Virus record (IMG/VR): IMGVR_UViG_3300025853_000149
Location: 1-48,247 of that record
Origin: a virus
Direction: 5' to 3' (one strand)
Length of the DNA stretch: 48,247 nucleotides
Shown piece after piece: positions 7,311 to 14,370 of the stretch. The notes under the pieces were generated by a model that was given only the letters and a program-made list of their open reading frames with translations, did no database searches and was not told the DNA's origin. Each line of letters begins with the position of its first letter. The stretch's first letter is position 1. A program made the translations under genes and the position numbers.

Positions 7311-8696
7311 CTATTGCGGTAAATAATGATGATGCAGGTAGTGCAAGATATAATCATCACCATCAGAGAAGTGGCCGTACCTTTCAAAACCGTTCTTATC
7401 TTTTGCTTTTAACTTAGCACCATTAGCATTAATCTGAACCTTCTGAAAATCAGCAATAGACAACTCACACTTCTCGTCAATGTTAATGTCATACTTGTAT
7501 GCACCTGATAAAGCCCTGTTAATCAATCTGCGCCTCTCTGAGTGCAACGGATTGGAATTAGGTATTCTTATATCACCCCGGTATAAATAGCCTTTAAACG
7601 ACTCTATAATAGCCATTAGAAACGAACGCTTATCTCTTAACATTGTAGTTCGTTTAGCGTGGACGTCACCGTAGAAGAATAATCCATATTTAAAGTACTC
7701 TTCAAAATCCGATACAACGACATCAATGCAATCCTCAACAGTGTTGGATGGAGACTTCATTGCATACTCCTTTATCTTATTGAGACTTATACGCTTTCCT
7801 GTATCATCTATTTGCCAAACACCAACAGCCATATAAGGATTTGCATTAAAGTCCATTGTCACATGAATAGCTTTTTGTAATACCGGTAACTTCTTTACAT
7901 GGTCAGCCCTTTTAAATCTATTGTAATATTCCAAGCCTGTCTTCACAGAACCCCAGTTTCCACGACCATCCACCTCATACTGCTCTGGGTCGATTCGTTT
8001 TAAGTCATCAAGGTATTCAATCCTGTTCTTAGGACAAAATGGATTGTCATCATAATTAGCTTTAAGCCTTAACGCCCTGTATTTATCAGCATTCTTTTCA
8101 TCGAAGAACTGCTTATATATATCAGTATCAACAGATATAGGATTAAATGTCAGGTCAATAATAGGCTCTATATCATGCCTTGAACGCAATGAACCTTGCA
8201 TATGCACGATATCCTTTACATTGATTTCATGGTGATGCGTGATTGGCTCTTCTAGCCATAACCTTGTTACATCAGCAATTGACATCACCTTTCCGGGGTC
8301 TTCAAAAGAGCCGCCGAACATCTTATTGCCTGTTTCAAGGTGTACAATCTCAAGGCGTGAATCGTAGAATCGAAATGAATCCTTTAAGATAGGTTTCATC
8401 TCGCATACGTCTTTAAATAGTTGGTATTGGCTATTCCTAACAGCTACTTTCGCATACCTCATAAATATGCCTCTGAAATACTGCTCACCGGAACAAAGTA
8501 AAAGGTATTGAATCGCCTTTGTGTATGACTTCGCACTATATCTTGAACCGTACCAGATTTGGAATGGACTCTGATTATTCCATTCAGATAGGAATATATC
8601 AGGCACACCTATGACATTATCCTTCTTTAGATAATCTTGAATCACAGGTGAATTTAAGTTATCACTCGTAACGCCTAATGTGACGATTTTAGTCAC
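7311..8696 (-). CDS. terL: Terminase large subunit
   Basis: The 461-residue protein has the two-domain plan of large terminases. The ATPase domain holds a Walker A-like GSRYSAKS (residues ~50-57) and a Walker B followed by catalytic glutamates (VTRLWLEEPI, ~143-152). The C-terminal RNase-H-like nuclease shows acidic residues in VTMDFNANPY (~279-288), FYGDVHAKR (~341-349) and a late SDGDDY. It cuts and pumps concatemeric DNA into proheads through the portal. It overlaps the small-subunit gene by four bases (ATGA). Confidence 0.93.
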   Translation of the reverse strand: MTKIVTLGVTSDNLNSPVIQDYLKKDNVIGVPDIFLSEWNNQSPFQIWYGSRYSAKSYTKAIQYLLLCSGEQYFRGIFMRYAKVAVRNSQYQLFKDVCEMKPILKDSFRFYDSRLEIVHLETGNKMFGGSFEDPGKVMSIADVTRLWLEEPITHHHEINVKDIVHMQGSLRSRHDIEPIIDLTFNPISVDTDIYKQFFDEKNADKYRALRLKANYDDNPFCPKNRIEYLDDLKRIDPEQYEVDGRGNWGSVKTGLEYYNRFKRADHVKKLPVLQKAIHVTMDFNANPYMAVGVWQIDDTGKRISLNKIKEYAMKSPSNTVEDCIDVVVSDFEEYFKYGLFFYGDVHAKRTTMLRDKRSFLMAIIESFKGYLYRGDIRIPNSNPLHSERRRLINRALSGAYKYDINIDEKCELSIADFQKVQINANGAKLKAKDKNGFERYGHFSDGDDYILHYLHHHYLPQ

Positions 8697-9112
8697 TTTT
8701 TCTTTTTCTTCTTCAAGTCTATTTCATCGGCACGAATAACATCATGGCCTATAACTATATTCGTCTCAGCACCTTCGTGGCTTATCGACTGCTTCGGCAT
8801 ACCGTCAATCCTATTAATAGCATCTTTAAGGATAATATCAGATTTCAAAGCCCTCTTGACATAGTGAAGTATTAACGCCTCTGAAGATACCATTGAAACC
8901 CTTACATCAACTTTCTGCCCGGTAGGCTCTCCATCTTCATCTAATACCTCTGCATCTTTAATATCAATAGTTTGCTCACCATTGAATAGCTGCTTTTTCA
9001 GCATTGTGACAAGCGACTTACTACCGTGCGGTCTACCTGCATCCTGTGGCCTTTCCTTAAAAGTATTGGTTCTCAAACCTTTACCAAAATTCTTTAAATT
9101 TCCTCTAGGCAT
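8693..9112 (-). CDS. terS: Probable terminase small subunit
   Basis: A 139-residue basic protein immediately precedes and overlaps the large terminase gene. It starts with a basic tail rich in G, R and K (residues 1-35), has a helical central region (MVSSEALILHYVKRALKSD) and ends in a lysine run. The size and position fit the DNA-recognition subunit that loads the large terminase. A conserved HTH is not obvious, so the name rests mostly on gene order. Confidence 0.75.
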   Translation of the reverse strand: MPRGNLKNFGKGLRTNTFKERPQDAGRPHGSKSLVTMLKKQLFNGEQTIDIKDAEVLDEDGEPTGQKVDVRVSMVSSEALILHYVKRALKSDIILKDAINRIDGMPKQSISHEGAETNIVIGHDVIRADEIDLKKKKKK

Positions 9113-9148
9113 ATTTGCATATTTTTAAATATTGTTTAATTATTAACC

Positions 9149-9508
9149 TCATATCTTGTATTTTTTCAAAATTGATAATACAGCATCCATGTTGTAACAT
9201 ACATAGCAATCCCAACCGGCAAGAGATAACTCCTCTAAAAACCTTTTTTGATTACTACCTAGTCTTCCATTTTTCACTTTCAATTCTATTGCGATTCTCG
9301 GCCTAGTTTCTAGGATAAATATGTCTGGTACACCTGCCTTCACTCCCATTTTTTTGAGCTTTGCACCTCGCATAGGTGAAGTCCGCCTTTCATTAGCGAC
9401 GTGCATCCAAAGCAGCTTTTTCCAGTCTAGTAGTTTAGCGACTTCAATTTGAAAATTATCTTCCTTGCCTAGGTATGGTTTATCCTTTCCTAATTCTGAG
9501 AATCTCAT
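9149..9508 (-). CDS. VRR-NUC domain nuclease
   Basis: The 119-residue protein is a stand-alone VRR-NUC (PD-(D/E)XK superfamily) module. It shows an N-terminal E in EDNFQIEVAKLL, the GVPDIFIL motif (catalytic D, residues ~60-67) and IAIELKVKNGRL (the ExK, ~73-84), then QKRFLEEL. Such enzymes cleave branched DNA and in phages commonly neighbour terminase genes. I chose the start at 9508 because its ATG overlaps the stop of the upstream gene (ATGA). An in-frame ATG at 9538 would add ten residues. Confidence 0.9.
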   Translation of the reverse strand: MRFSELGKDKPYLGKEDNFQIEVAKLLDWKKLLWMHVANERRTSPMRGAKLKKMGVKAGVPDIFILETRPRIAIELKVKNGRLGSNQKRFLEELSLAGWDCYVCYNMDAVLSILKKYKI

Positions 9509-9861
9509 TGTTTCGCAGTCAGTTCCTCGATGATACATTTTAGCTTTTGGTTTTCTTTTTGTAAATACTTTAATGACTTCAATTTTTCTATATTATCACA
9601 CAAAAACGTGTCAAGGTATTGGAGGAACTCTTTCGAATCTTTGTGATACTTCCATTTTTGCCCTCTTAGCGTATCTATCGGGATGTCTACGTCTGTTATA
9701 TTCCAAATATCCATCCATTCTATAATAATATCATTCTCACTACGTTTATCATTGTTTCTTCGCAAGGCTTCAAGGTATCCGCCTAAATGATATATATAAA
9801 AAGACCACCTATAAATTCTAGGGATGGAACTCACCGACCAATCTGATGGATGATACTTCAT
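9505..9861 (-). CDS. Hypothetical protein (118 aa)
   Basis: An unrecognised 118-residue protein with an aromatic N-terminal half (MKYHPSDWSV, IYRWSFYIYHLGG) and a C-terminal coiled-coil-like helix (YLQKENQKLKCIIEELTAKQ). It is the first gene leftward of the divergent dyad at 9877-9917 and is coupled to the VRR-NUC gene by an ATGA overlap. It probably belongs to the packaging transcript; the small size and helical tail would suit a DNA-binding or terminase accessory role, but nothing shows this directly. Confidence 0.75.
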   Translation of the reverse strand: MKYHPSDWSVSSIPRIYRWSFYIYHLGGYLEALRRNNDKRSENDIIIEWMDIWNITDVDIPIDTLRGQKWKYHKDSKEFLQYLDTFLCDNIEKLKSLKYLQKENQKLKCIIEELTAKQ

Positions 9862-9876
9862 TTAGTTTGATTTTAC

Positions 9877-9917
9877 AACCTATAAAGTTAACAATTTTTT
9901 GTTTATCTTTATAGGTT
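9877..9917. promoter_or_regulatory. Inverted repeat in divergent promoter region
   Basis: Two perfect 11-base arms, AACCTATAAAG (9877-9887) and CTTTATAGGTT (9907-9917), flank 19 mostly A/T bases. They lie in the only divergent intergenic gap, between the minus gene ending upstream at 9861 and the plus gene starting at 9928. The plus strand also contains TATCTTTA (9905-9912), a -7-like box. A symmetric operator for both directions is the simplest reading; a hairpin in either leader RNA is possible. Confidence 0.6.
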
Positions 9918-9927
9918 AATAGTCACA

Positions 9928-10401
9928 ATGAGTCCAAAGGAGTTTTCACAGAATTTGAAATTAATGCTCGATGAGCTTCCAGAGTTTAACCGAAAGGCTG
10001 CATTAGAGTCAACACTGGATGGTATTGCGCTAATTCGAAAACGTGTGCAAACCGACAGGAAGACGGTAGATGGTGCAAGCTTCGGAACATACAATTCACA
10101 GTATTTTAAGAATAAGAAGCAAAAATTAAGTTCCAATAGGAATATAAATTGGACGGCTACAGGTAGAACTATGTCAGATTTGTCACCTATAATTACAAAG
10201 GATGACGGTAAGAAAATAGAAGTGACCATGAAACCTAAGAGTGCCGTATATGCTGAGAGGCTAGGTTTTTTAGAGGCATTACAAAAAAGAAAAGGTCGTG
10301 ATGATAGGATAGTTGAATTGTCAAAACAAGAATTAGAAATTGTACTAGAAATCTACCTTGAGAATTATGAAGAATTTCTTAGAAAATATAATCTAATATG
10401 A
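9928..10401 (+). CDS. Probable neck/tail-completion protein (HK97 gp10-like)
   Basis: The 157-residue protein starts MSPKEFSQNLKLMLDELPEF and includes a TDRKTVDGASFGTYN segment and a WTATGRTMSDL segment, the pattern (basic, with a helical N-terminus followed by a strand-rich core) seen in HK97 gp10 / virion-morphogenesis proteins that join tail to neck. It is the first gene of the plus-strand island and overlaps the next by ATGA. The family call is by general resemblance and by association with the chaperone gene. Confidence 0.55.
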   Translation: MSPKEFSQNLKLMLDELPEFNRKAALESTLDGIALIRKRVQTDRKTVDGASFGTYNSQYFKNKKQKLSSNRNINWTATGRTMSDLSPIITKDDGKKIEVTMKPKSAVYAERLGFLEALQKRKGRDDRIVELSKQELEIVLEIYLENYEEFLRKYNLI

Positions 10402-11039
10402 TTAACGAAATAATAGAAAAGTTTGAGCCTGAAGTAACCGAGTTGGCATGGGTTGAACGATATGGCGGCCTTGCAAAGCCTGTTAGGATAGTTCAGCCTA
10501 ATGTTGCTGATAGGACCGTTGCGGTAGCGCATTATATATCAACACCTAGCGATAGTGACCAGACAAAGCTATTAGCGGAAAAGCGTTATAAATTTCTTAT
10601 TCCAGATAAGAGTATAAAGAGTATAATGTATTTCGAGCAGCCGCAGAGTGAAACACTTGTTGACGGTGTAGGCAAAACTAATTACTGCCGATACCAAACT
10701 GATATTAAGCTAATTGCATGGCTTAATTTAAAGAAGATAGGTGTTGAGCAAACAACAATAAAAGGTAGGTGTATGCAGCAGCTTGTATCTATCTTTAATC
10801 AGAAGAATTGGGGTTCCACAGCATCGGCGCACAATATAAAAACAAGTAATGTTACAATTGATAATGATGCCGCTACACTTGCATTATTTGCAAAATACTC
10901 CTATGGTAATAGCCAGTACCTGCATTTCTACCCTTACGAAGTGTTATCAATAACCATCCCGGTCAGATATACCGTTTATCTTAATTGCTTAGATGAAATT
11001 AAGATAACTAACATAGATTGCGTAAAATATGAAAATTGA
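10398..11039 (+). CDS. Putative neck or tail-terminator-region structural protein (213 aa)
   Basis: A 213-residue protein of mixed alpha/beta composition with no transmembrane segment or catalytic motif. It is coupled to the preceding gene by an ATGA overlap and precedes a membrane-protein gene and the tail chaperone. Its position after a gp10-like gene is where tail terminators or tail-completion factors are usually encoded. No sequence motif proves this. The ending VKYEN overlaps the next gene start by 11 bases. Confidence 0.5.
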   Translation: MINEIIEKFEPEVTELAWVERYGGLAKPVRIVQPNVADRTVAVAHYISTPSDSDQTKLLAEKRYKFLIPDKSIKSIMYFEQPQSETLVDGVGKTNYCRYQTDIKLIAWLNLKKIGVEQTTIKGRCMQQLVSIFNQKNWGSTASAHNIKTSNVTIDNDAATLALFAKYSYGNSQYLHFYPYEVLSITIPVRYTVYLNCLDEIKITNIDCVKYEN

Positions 11040-11328
11040 CCTATTACTTATTTCATTACAAGCAGCAGTTATTGCTTTCGCTTGGGTCCATGTAATCACC
11101 GATGCAGATGGTATTGGTGGAGTAATCGATAAATGGGCGGCAGAGAAATTGCCTAGACTTGCATATAAAGCATTTGTAGGGTGTGCGCCATGCAATTCTT
11201 TCTATTGGTTCACTATTATATGCCTTTCTAGATTCAACCATTTAGCTATGTGTATAATTGACCTGTTCTTTTATATATGCTTGGCTTTAACGATAGCTAA
11301 ATTTTTACAGAATTACAAAAGGTTTTAA
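11029..11328 (+). CDS. Small membrane protein with two predicted transmembrane segments
   Basis: The 99-residue product has a hydrophobic N-terminal helix (LLLISLQAAVIAFAWVHVI, residues ~4-22), a short loop with a CAPC pair (residues ~48-51) and a second hydrophobic region (~70-92, with FFYICLALTIA). It sits directly upstream of the tail chaperone gene with no gap (stop ends at 11328, next ATG at 11329). A role in assembly at the membrane or in superinfection exclusion is possible but not shown. Confidence 0.65.
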   Translation: MKIDLLLISLQAAVIAFAWVHVITDADGIGGVIDKWAAEKLPRLAYKAFVGCAPCNSFYWFTIICLSRFNHLAMCIIDLFFYICLALTIAKFLQNYKRF

Positions 11329-11814
11329 ATGATAAAGACCGCTAAAAACACAACCGATGCAAAGCCTATAGATTTCACTACAGGCTCTTTTGAAAGCAAT
11401 GGCACAAAATACTATTTATATCAAAAGAAAATGGGATACGAACGCTCTAAGCGCTTTGAGCAGCTTGTTCCTCAGATATTAATTGCTAGTACCTTTCAGG
11501 ACCACGTTGGAGCATTGATAAAAATCCGTGATGGATACAAGAATGCTAAAACCGATGGTGATAGATATGAGGCTTACAACCTGCTTAGCAATATATGCAC
11601 ACAGGCACAGCATTTTCTAGAAAGAAACCACTCGACCAGTCATGAGTTGCTTTTAGAGTTTTGTGCCTTGTTTATCGTCACAGATAATGAGGATGCAACT
11701 ATTATCGACCTTACACATCAAGCTAAGAAGATAAACGACTGGAAGACTGATATGGATATGGAGTCTTTTTTTTTATATGCCCGCGAAGTATTGAAACGTT
11801 CTACAAAGATATAG
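11329..11814 (+). CDS. Tail assembly chaperone, short form (gpG-like)
   Basis: The zero-frame product is 161 residues: a soluble, mostly helical protein rich in acidic and basic residues and ending REVLKRSTKI. Near its 3' end it contains nine T residues followed by A (11766-11775), read as TTT TTT TTA, a canonical -1 slippery sequence. An open extension in the -1 frame follows. This short-plus-frameshifted pair is the hallmark of siphovirus tail chaperones that coat the tape measure protein during tail assembly. Unusually, the tape measure gene is far away (25341-27779) and on the other strand. Confidence 0.75.
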   Translation: MIKTAKNTTDAKPIDFTTGSFESNGTKYYLYQKKMGYERSKRFEQLVPQILIASTFQDHVGALIKIRDGYKNAKTDGDRYEAYNLLSNICTQAQHFLERNHSTSHELLLEFCALFIVTDNEDATIIDLTHQAKKINDWKTDMDMESFFLYAREVLKRSTKI

Positions 11815-12116
11815 GGCCATACTTAAGGTCGGGCAAGAAGAAAGGAAAACAAAAGAACAGGTCAAGGTATCCATATGAGTTTACGCTTGAGCTAGTAGAA
11901 GAGAATGGCAAGTACAAGGAAAAGATAATTGACAATATCAAGAGGATAGATAAGGATTACGAAGATTTAATGCTATTCCTTACTACACATTTGCCATACA
12001 GCAGGATGGATTTAATGCAAATGAATTACCCAACTTTTTTTAGTATGATTCCGAAGGCACAAAAGATAATTAAGGCGCAAAAGAAACAAGAGAAGAAGAG
12101 TAAGAAGAAAAGATAA
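11329..12116 (+). CDS. Tail assembly chaperone, -1 frameshift product (gpGT-like)
   Basis: Slippage at T-TTT-TTA (11769-11775) moves the ribosome back one base. Residues 1-149 of the short form then join 113 residues from the -1 frame (codons from 11775), ending at TAA 12114-12116; total 262 aa. The extension has no ATG near its beginning. It contains a basic KKKGKQK stretch, a helical part (IKRIDKDYEDLMLFL) and a motif MNYPTFFSMIPKAQKI that resembles the T domains of chaperone fusions, ending in a lysine-rich tail. The stop codon lies within the terminal box of the attC-like site beyond. Confidence 0.75.
11769..11834 (+). promoter_or_regulatory. Programmed -1 frameshift site and downstream helix
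   Basis: The heptamer TTTTTTA (11769-11775) fits X-XXY-YYZ in the zero frame. Three bases later GCCCG (11779-11783) can pair with CGGGC (11830-11834), and AAGTAT (11786-11791) with ATACTT (11819-11824), forming an extended stem that could pause ribosomes. The spacer is shorter than usual. Confidence 0.65.
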
Positions 12117-12169
12117 CGATATATAAGAAACCATTAAAACGGTTCTTATATGGGCGTTGTGCGTAATAC
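12111..12169 (-). repeat. attC-like site A (after methyltransferase cassette)
   Basis: Read on the minus strand: GCACAAC, a short unpaired GCCC, ATATAAGAACC, the loop GTTTTAAT, GGTTTCTTATAT (one extra unpaired base in the stem), an unpaired spacer, then GTTATC. This is the R-L-loop-L-R plan of integron attC sites with an extrahelical base. About 40 bp are nearly identical to site D at 20104-20157. The outer boxes do not pair with each other here, because the 3' one is phage DNA at the end of the tail chaperone gene. Confidence 0.7.
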
Positions 12170-12939
12170 TAAAACATCGTTAATTGAGATGTTTCGTCTT
12201 TTATTCTTCTAATTGCTTTTTTATAATATTCTTCATTTAATTCTGCGCCAATAAATCTGCGTTTCGTTTTATGGCAAGAAATGGCTGTACTACCACTTCC
12301 TGAATATCCATCAAATACTAAGTCGTTTTCATTACTAAATGTTATTATTAACTCGTTTAAAAGCCCTACAGGTTTTTGTGTTGGGTGCCATCTGTTTAGT
12401 GGGTTGCATTCATCAGCCTTTCCACTAAACTTAACTAAGTTTGTTGGGTAACTTTTAGTATTGTCATAACCATCTGCGAACTCGCCTTTATGCTCACCGT
12501 AAGTGCTTTTCTTTTTATCCTTTGGGTTTCCCATTGGTCTTATGTTTTGTTTCGGCTTGGGTTTTAATATAGGGTTATAAGTATATTCACCGTTTTTCAC
12601 CCTACTAAACATCACAATATCTTCTGTTTGTTTTAATGGCATTTTGTGAGCATTAAGAAAATTACTTCCTTGCATCTTATCCCAAGTTATTCTATATTTA
12701 AAAAACCCAAGCCTTGACATAATTAAACGGCTCGTAAACGGCTCATCACTAAAAATAAGTATTACACCATCGGGCTTTAAAACTCGTTCCCATTCTTGCC
12801 ATAAAACAGGTAAATCAATATCATATTCCCAATCACATTGCGTTGTATTATATGGCGGGTCTTGCAGAATTAAATCTACACTACCATCGTCAATGCTTTT
12901 TAGCAAATCAAGGCAATCAGTATTTCGTAAATCAATCAT
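12169..12939 (-). CDS. DNA adenine/cytosine-N4 methyltransferase, beta class (256 aa)
   Basis: Motif IV DPPY lies at residues ~27-30 (LILQDPPYNTTQCDW). The SAM-binding motif I lies near the C-terminus (DLVFDGYSGSGSTA, ~212-225), with a HPTQKPVGLL segment (~189-198) just before. This circular order is that of beta-class amino-methyltransferases such as those of type II systems. No restriction endonuclease is adjacent, so it is an orphan enzyme, probably protecting phage DNA from host restriction. It forms a complete cassette between attC-like sites B and A. Confidence 0.92.
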   Translation of the reverse strand: MIDLRNTDCLDLLKSIDDGSVDLILQDPPYNTTQCDWEYDIDLPVLWQEWERVLKPDGVILIFSDEPFTSRLIMSRLGFFKYRITWDKMQGSNFLNAHKMPLKQTEDIVMFSRVKNGEYTYNPILKPKPKQNIRPMGNPKDKKKSTYGEHKGEFADGYDNTKSYPTNLVKFSGKADECNPLNRWHPTQKPVGLLNELIITFSNENDLVFDGYSGSGSTAISCHKTKRRFIGAELNEEYYKKAIRRIKDETSQLTMF

Positions 12940-12957
12940 ATTTCGTCTATTAAATCC

Positions 12958-13023
12958 GTACTACGCACAACAATGTATAAACGGCATTAAAACGACCGTT
13001 TATACTCAACGTTGTATGCAATT
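12958..13023 (-). repeat. attC-like site B
   Basis: On the minus strand GCATACAAC, an unpaired GTTGA, GTATAAACGG, the loop region TCGTTTTAATG, CCGTTTATAC (ten perfect pairs), unpaired ATT and GTTGTGC follow in order. The downstream cassette begins TTGTGCGTAGTAC, which is complementary in 13 of 14 positions (counting the shared G) to the box GTATTACGCACAAC at that same cassette's far end in site A. Confidence 0.75.
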
Positions 13024-13105
13024 ATTGGTTTATGTATATTAGTGTAGTTAAACACTTCATGGCTTCTTGCTTGGCTCTCTCAAGCATTGCGACTTTCTCA
13101 TCCAT
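13022..13105 (-). CDS. Possible small protein (27 aa) within the IbrB/IbrA cassette
   Basis: After the PAPS-reductase-like gene stops at 13149, a short frame runs from ATG 13105 (MDEKVAMLERAKQEAMKCL) to TAA at 13022, which lies at the edge of attC-like site B. It would form a single amphipathic helix of 27 residues. Nothing else in the gap of about 125 bases looks coding. It may equally be chance; expression is not supported by any visible signal. Confidence 0.35.
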   Translation of the reverse strand: MDEKVAMLERAKQEAMKCLTTLIYINQ

Positions 13106-13148
13106 TACATTTATGTGGTTTACTTATTTGAAAACCTATTGCAAAGCC

Positions 13149-14369
13149 TTAGCCGTTAGGTTTAATTTCATTTTCTATTCTCCGTTTTTCTTTGATTTGC
13201 TTATATTTTTCATATGCCTCTGATTTTGGCTGTGTTTGTCCAAGTCCTTTACAATAATAGTCATTTCTCAATATACATCTTGCCATTCTTTTCCAACTTG
13301 GAGCCCAGCATTTAACCTCTAAATCATGAGGTGCAATATCTGGTATTTTATCATATCCTCTTTTTTTCCAGCCTACTATAAATTTAACAAACCTTTCCTT
13401 ATAATGCTTTTGCATTTTTATAGGCAATGACTTTAGTAAATAGTTAGTATATGATTCCCAAGTATGATTTACTGGCTTAGTTACATCATTATATCCGTTA
13501 ATATTTCCTTTTTCCTTTATGTATAATGCCCCACTGTTAACACCACTAACCCTGTTAAGAAGCTTGTACCATGTTTCATTTTCTAAAATATGATAAAGCC
13601 AAAGTCCTTTTTTTTGGTCGTCACCGAACGGTTGACATAATCTTTGATTACTTAATTTAACTCCAGCCATTGTCATCATGTCATATATCTTATTATGAGA
13701 TAAATTTTTGTTTTTAGAATGGAATACCCATATATCCTCAGTTCTCCAATCATATATCGGGTAGACATTGTATAACATATTCGACAATTTTGTAGTCCAT
13801 TTGTAATTATTGAATGTTAAGTTTTTTTTCTCTGAAACAATAGCTCTATATCTATGTAAACTTTCATCAGCCCTTATCCCTATAAATCCAGCTGTTAATT
13901 TATTATTTGCATACCACTTACCGAACAAAACCATAAATTCCTCAAATTCCATTTTTGGAATATAAAAATCATATTGTTCTAAATTTGATGATTCGTTTGG
14001 CTTTTCTCTTACCCAAATATTTTTGTTATTTTCATCCCAACATATCCATTTAGGCTGAAAGTCACTAACTGCATTTCTCAATAACAATTCTCCACAAAAC
14101 CAATGTAAATCTATATGTTCTTTATATTCTTCAACTATTTCTCTTATGTGGTCTATTGTGTGCTTGTATTGAGCCTCTAAGTCTATAATTAATAATCCTA
14201 CCTTTTTCCCCCTTTTAATAGCTTCATTCATAACCAAATGAGTCATTACAGTGCTATCTTTACCACCAGAAAAACTTATGTAATATTTTTCAAATGAATC
14301 AAACACTTTACTTATCCTTTCTTTAGTTGCCTGGAGTACGTTTATGTCTAAATATTTCTTTGTTGCCAT
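13149..14369 (-). CDS. IbrA-like PAPS-reductase-family protein
   Basis: The 406-residue protein contains the PP-loop SGGKDSTVMTHLV (residues ~34-46) of the adenine-nucleotide alpha hydrolase superfamily. The overall plan matches the DUF3440 / IbrA group: WKWTT-like and YDWRTEDIWVF segments (residues ~190-215) and a cysteine pair towards the C-terminus. IbrA with IbrB is known from E. coli as an activator of prophage-encoded eib genes; the biochemical activity is unsettled. It follows the ParB-like gene with a one-base gap and both share one attC-bounded cassette. No free sulfur-assimilation genes are nearby, so an assimilatory role is unlikely. Confidence 0.85.
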   Translation of the reverse strand: MATKKYLDINVLQATKERISKVFDSFEKYYISFSGGKDSTVMTHLVMNEAIKRGKKVGLLIIDLEAQYKHTIDHIREIVEEYKEHIDLHWFCGELLLRNAVSDFQPKWICWDENNKNIWVREKPNESSNLEQYDFYIPKMEFEEFMVLFGKWYANNKLTAGFIGIRADESLHRYRAIVSEKKNLTFNNYKWTTKLSNMLYNVYPIYDWRTEDIWVFHSKNKNLSHNKIYDMMTMAGVKLSNQRLCQPFGDDQKKGLWLYHILENETWYKLLNRVSGVNSGALYIKEKGNINGYNDVTKPVNHTWESYTNYLLKSLPIKMQKHYKERFVKFIVGWKKRGYDKIPDIAPHDLEVKCWAPSWKRMARCILRNDYYCKGLGQTQPKSEAYEKYKQIKEKRRIENEIKPNG

Positions 14370-14370
14370 A

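Noticed and set aside
12114-12162. Site A as a simple bidirectional terminator between convergent genes
   Set aside because: There is no T run on either side, the stem has an extra base and internal unpaired spacers, and 40 bp recur at 20104-20157 where genes are not convergent.
13032-13223. 63-codon hydrophobic plus-strand frame
   Set aside because: It runs antisense through the end of the IbrA-like gene and attC-like cassette sequence; its hydrophobicity mirrors A-rich codons on the other strand.
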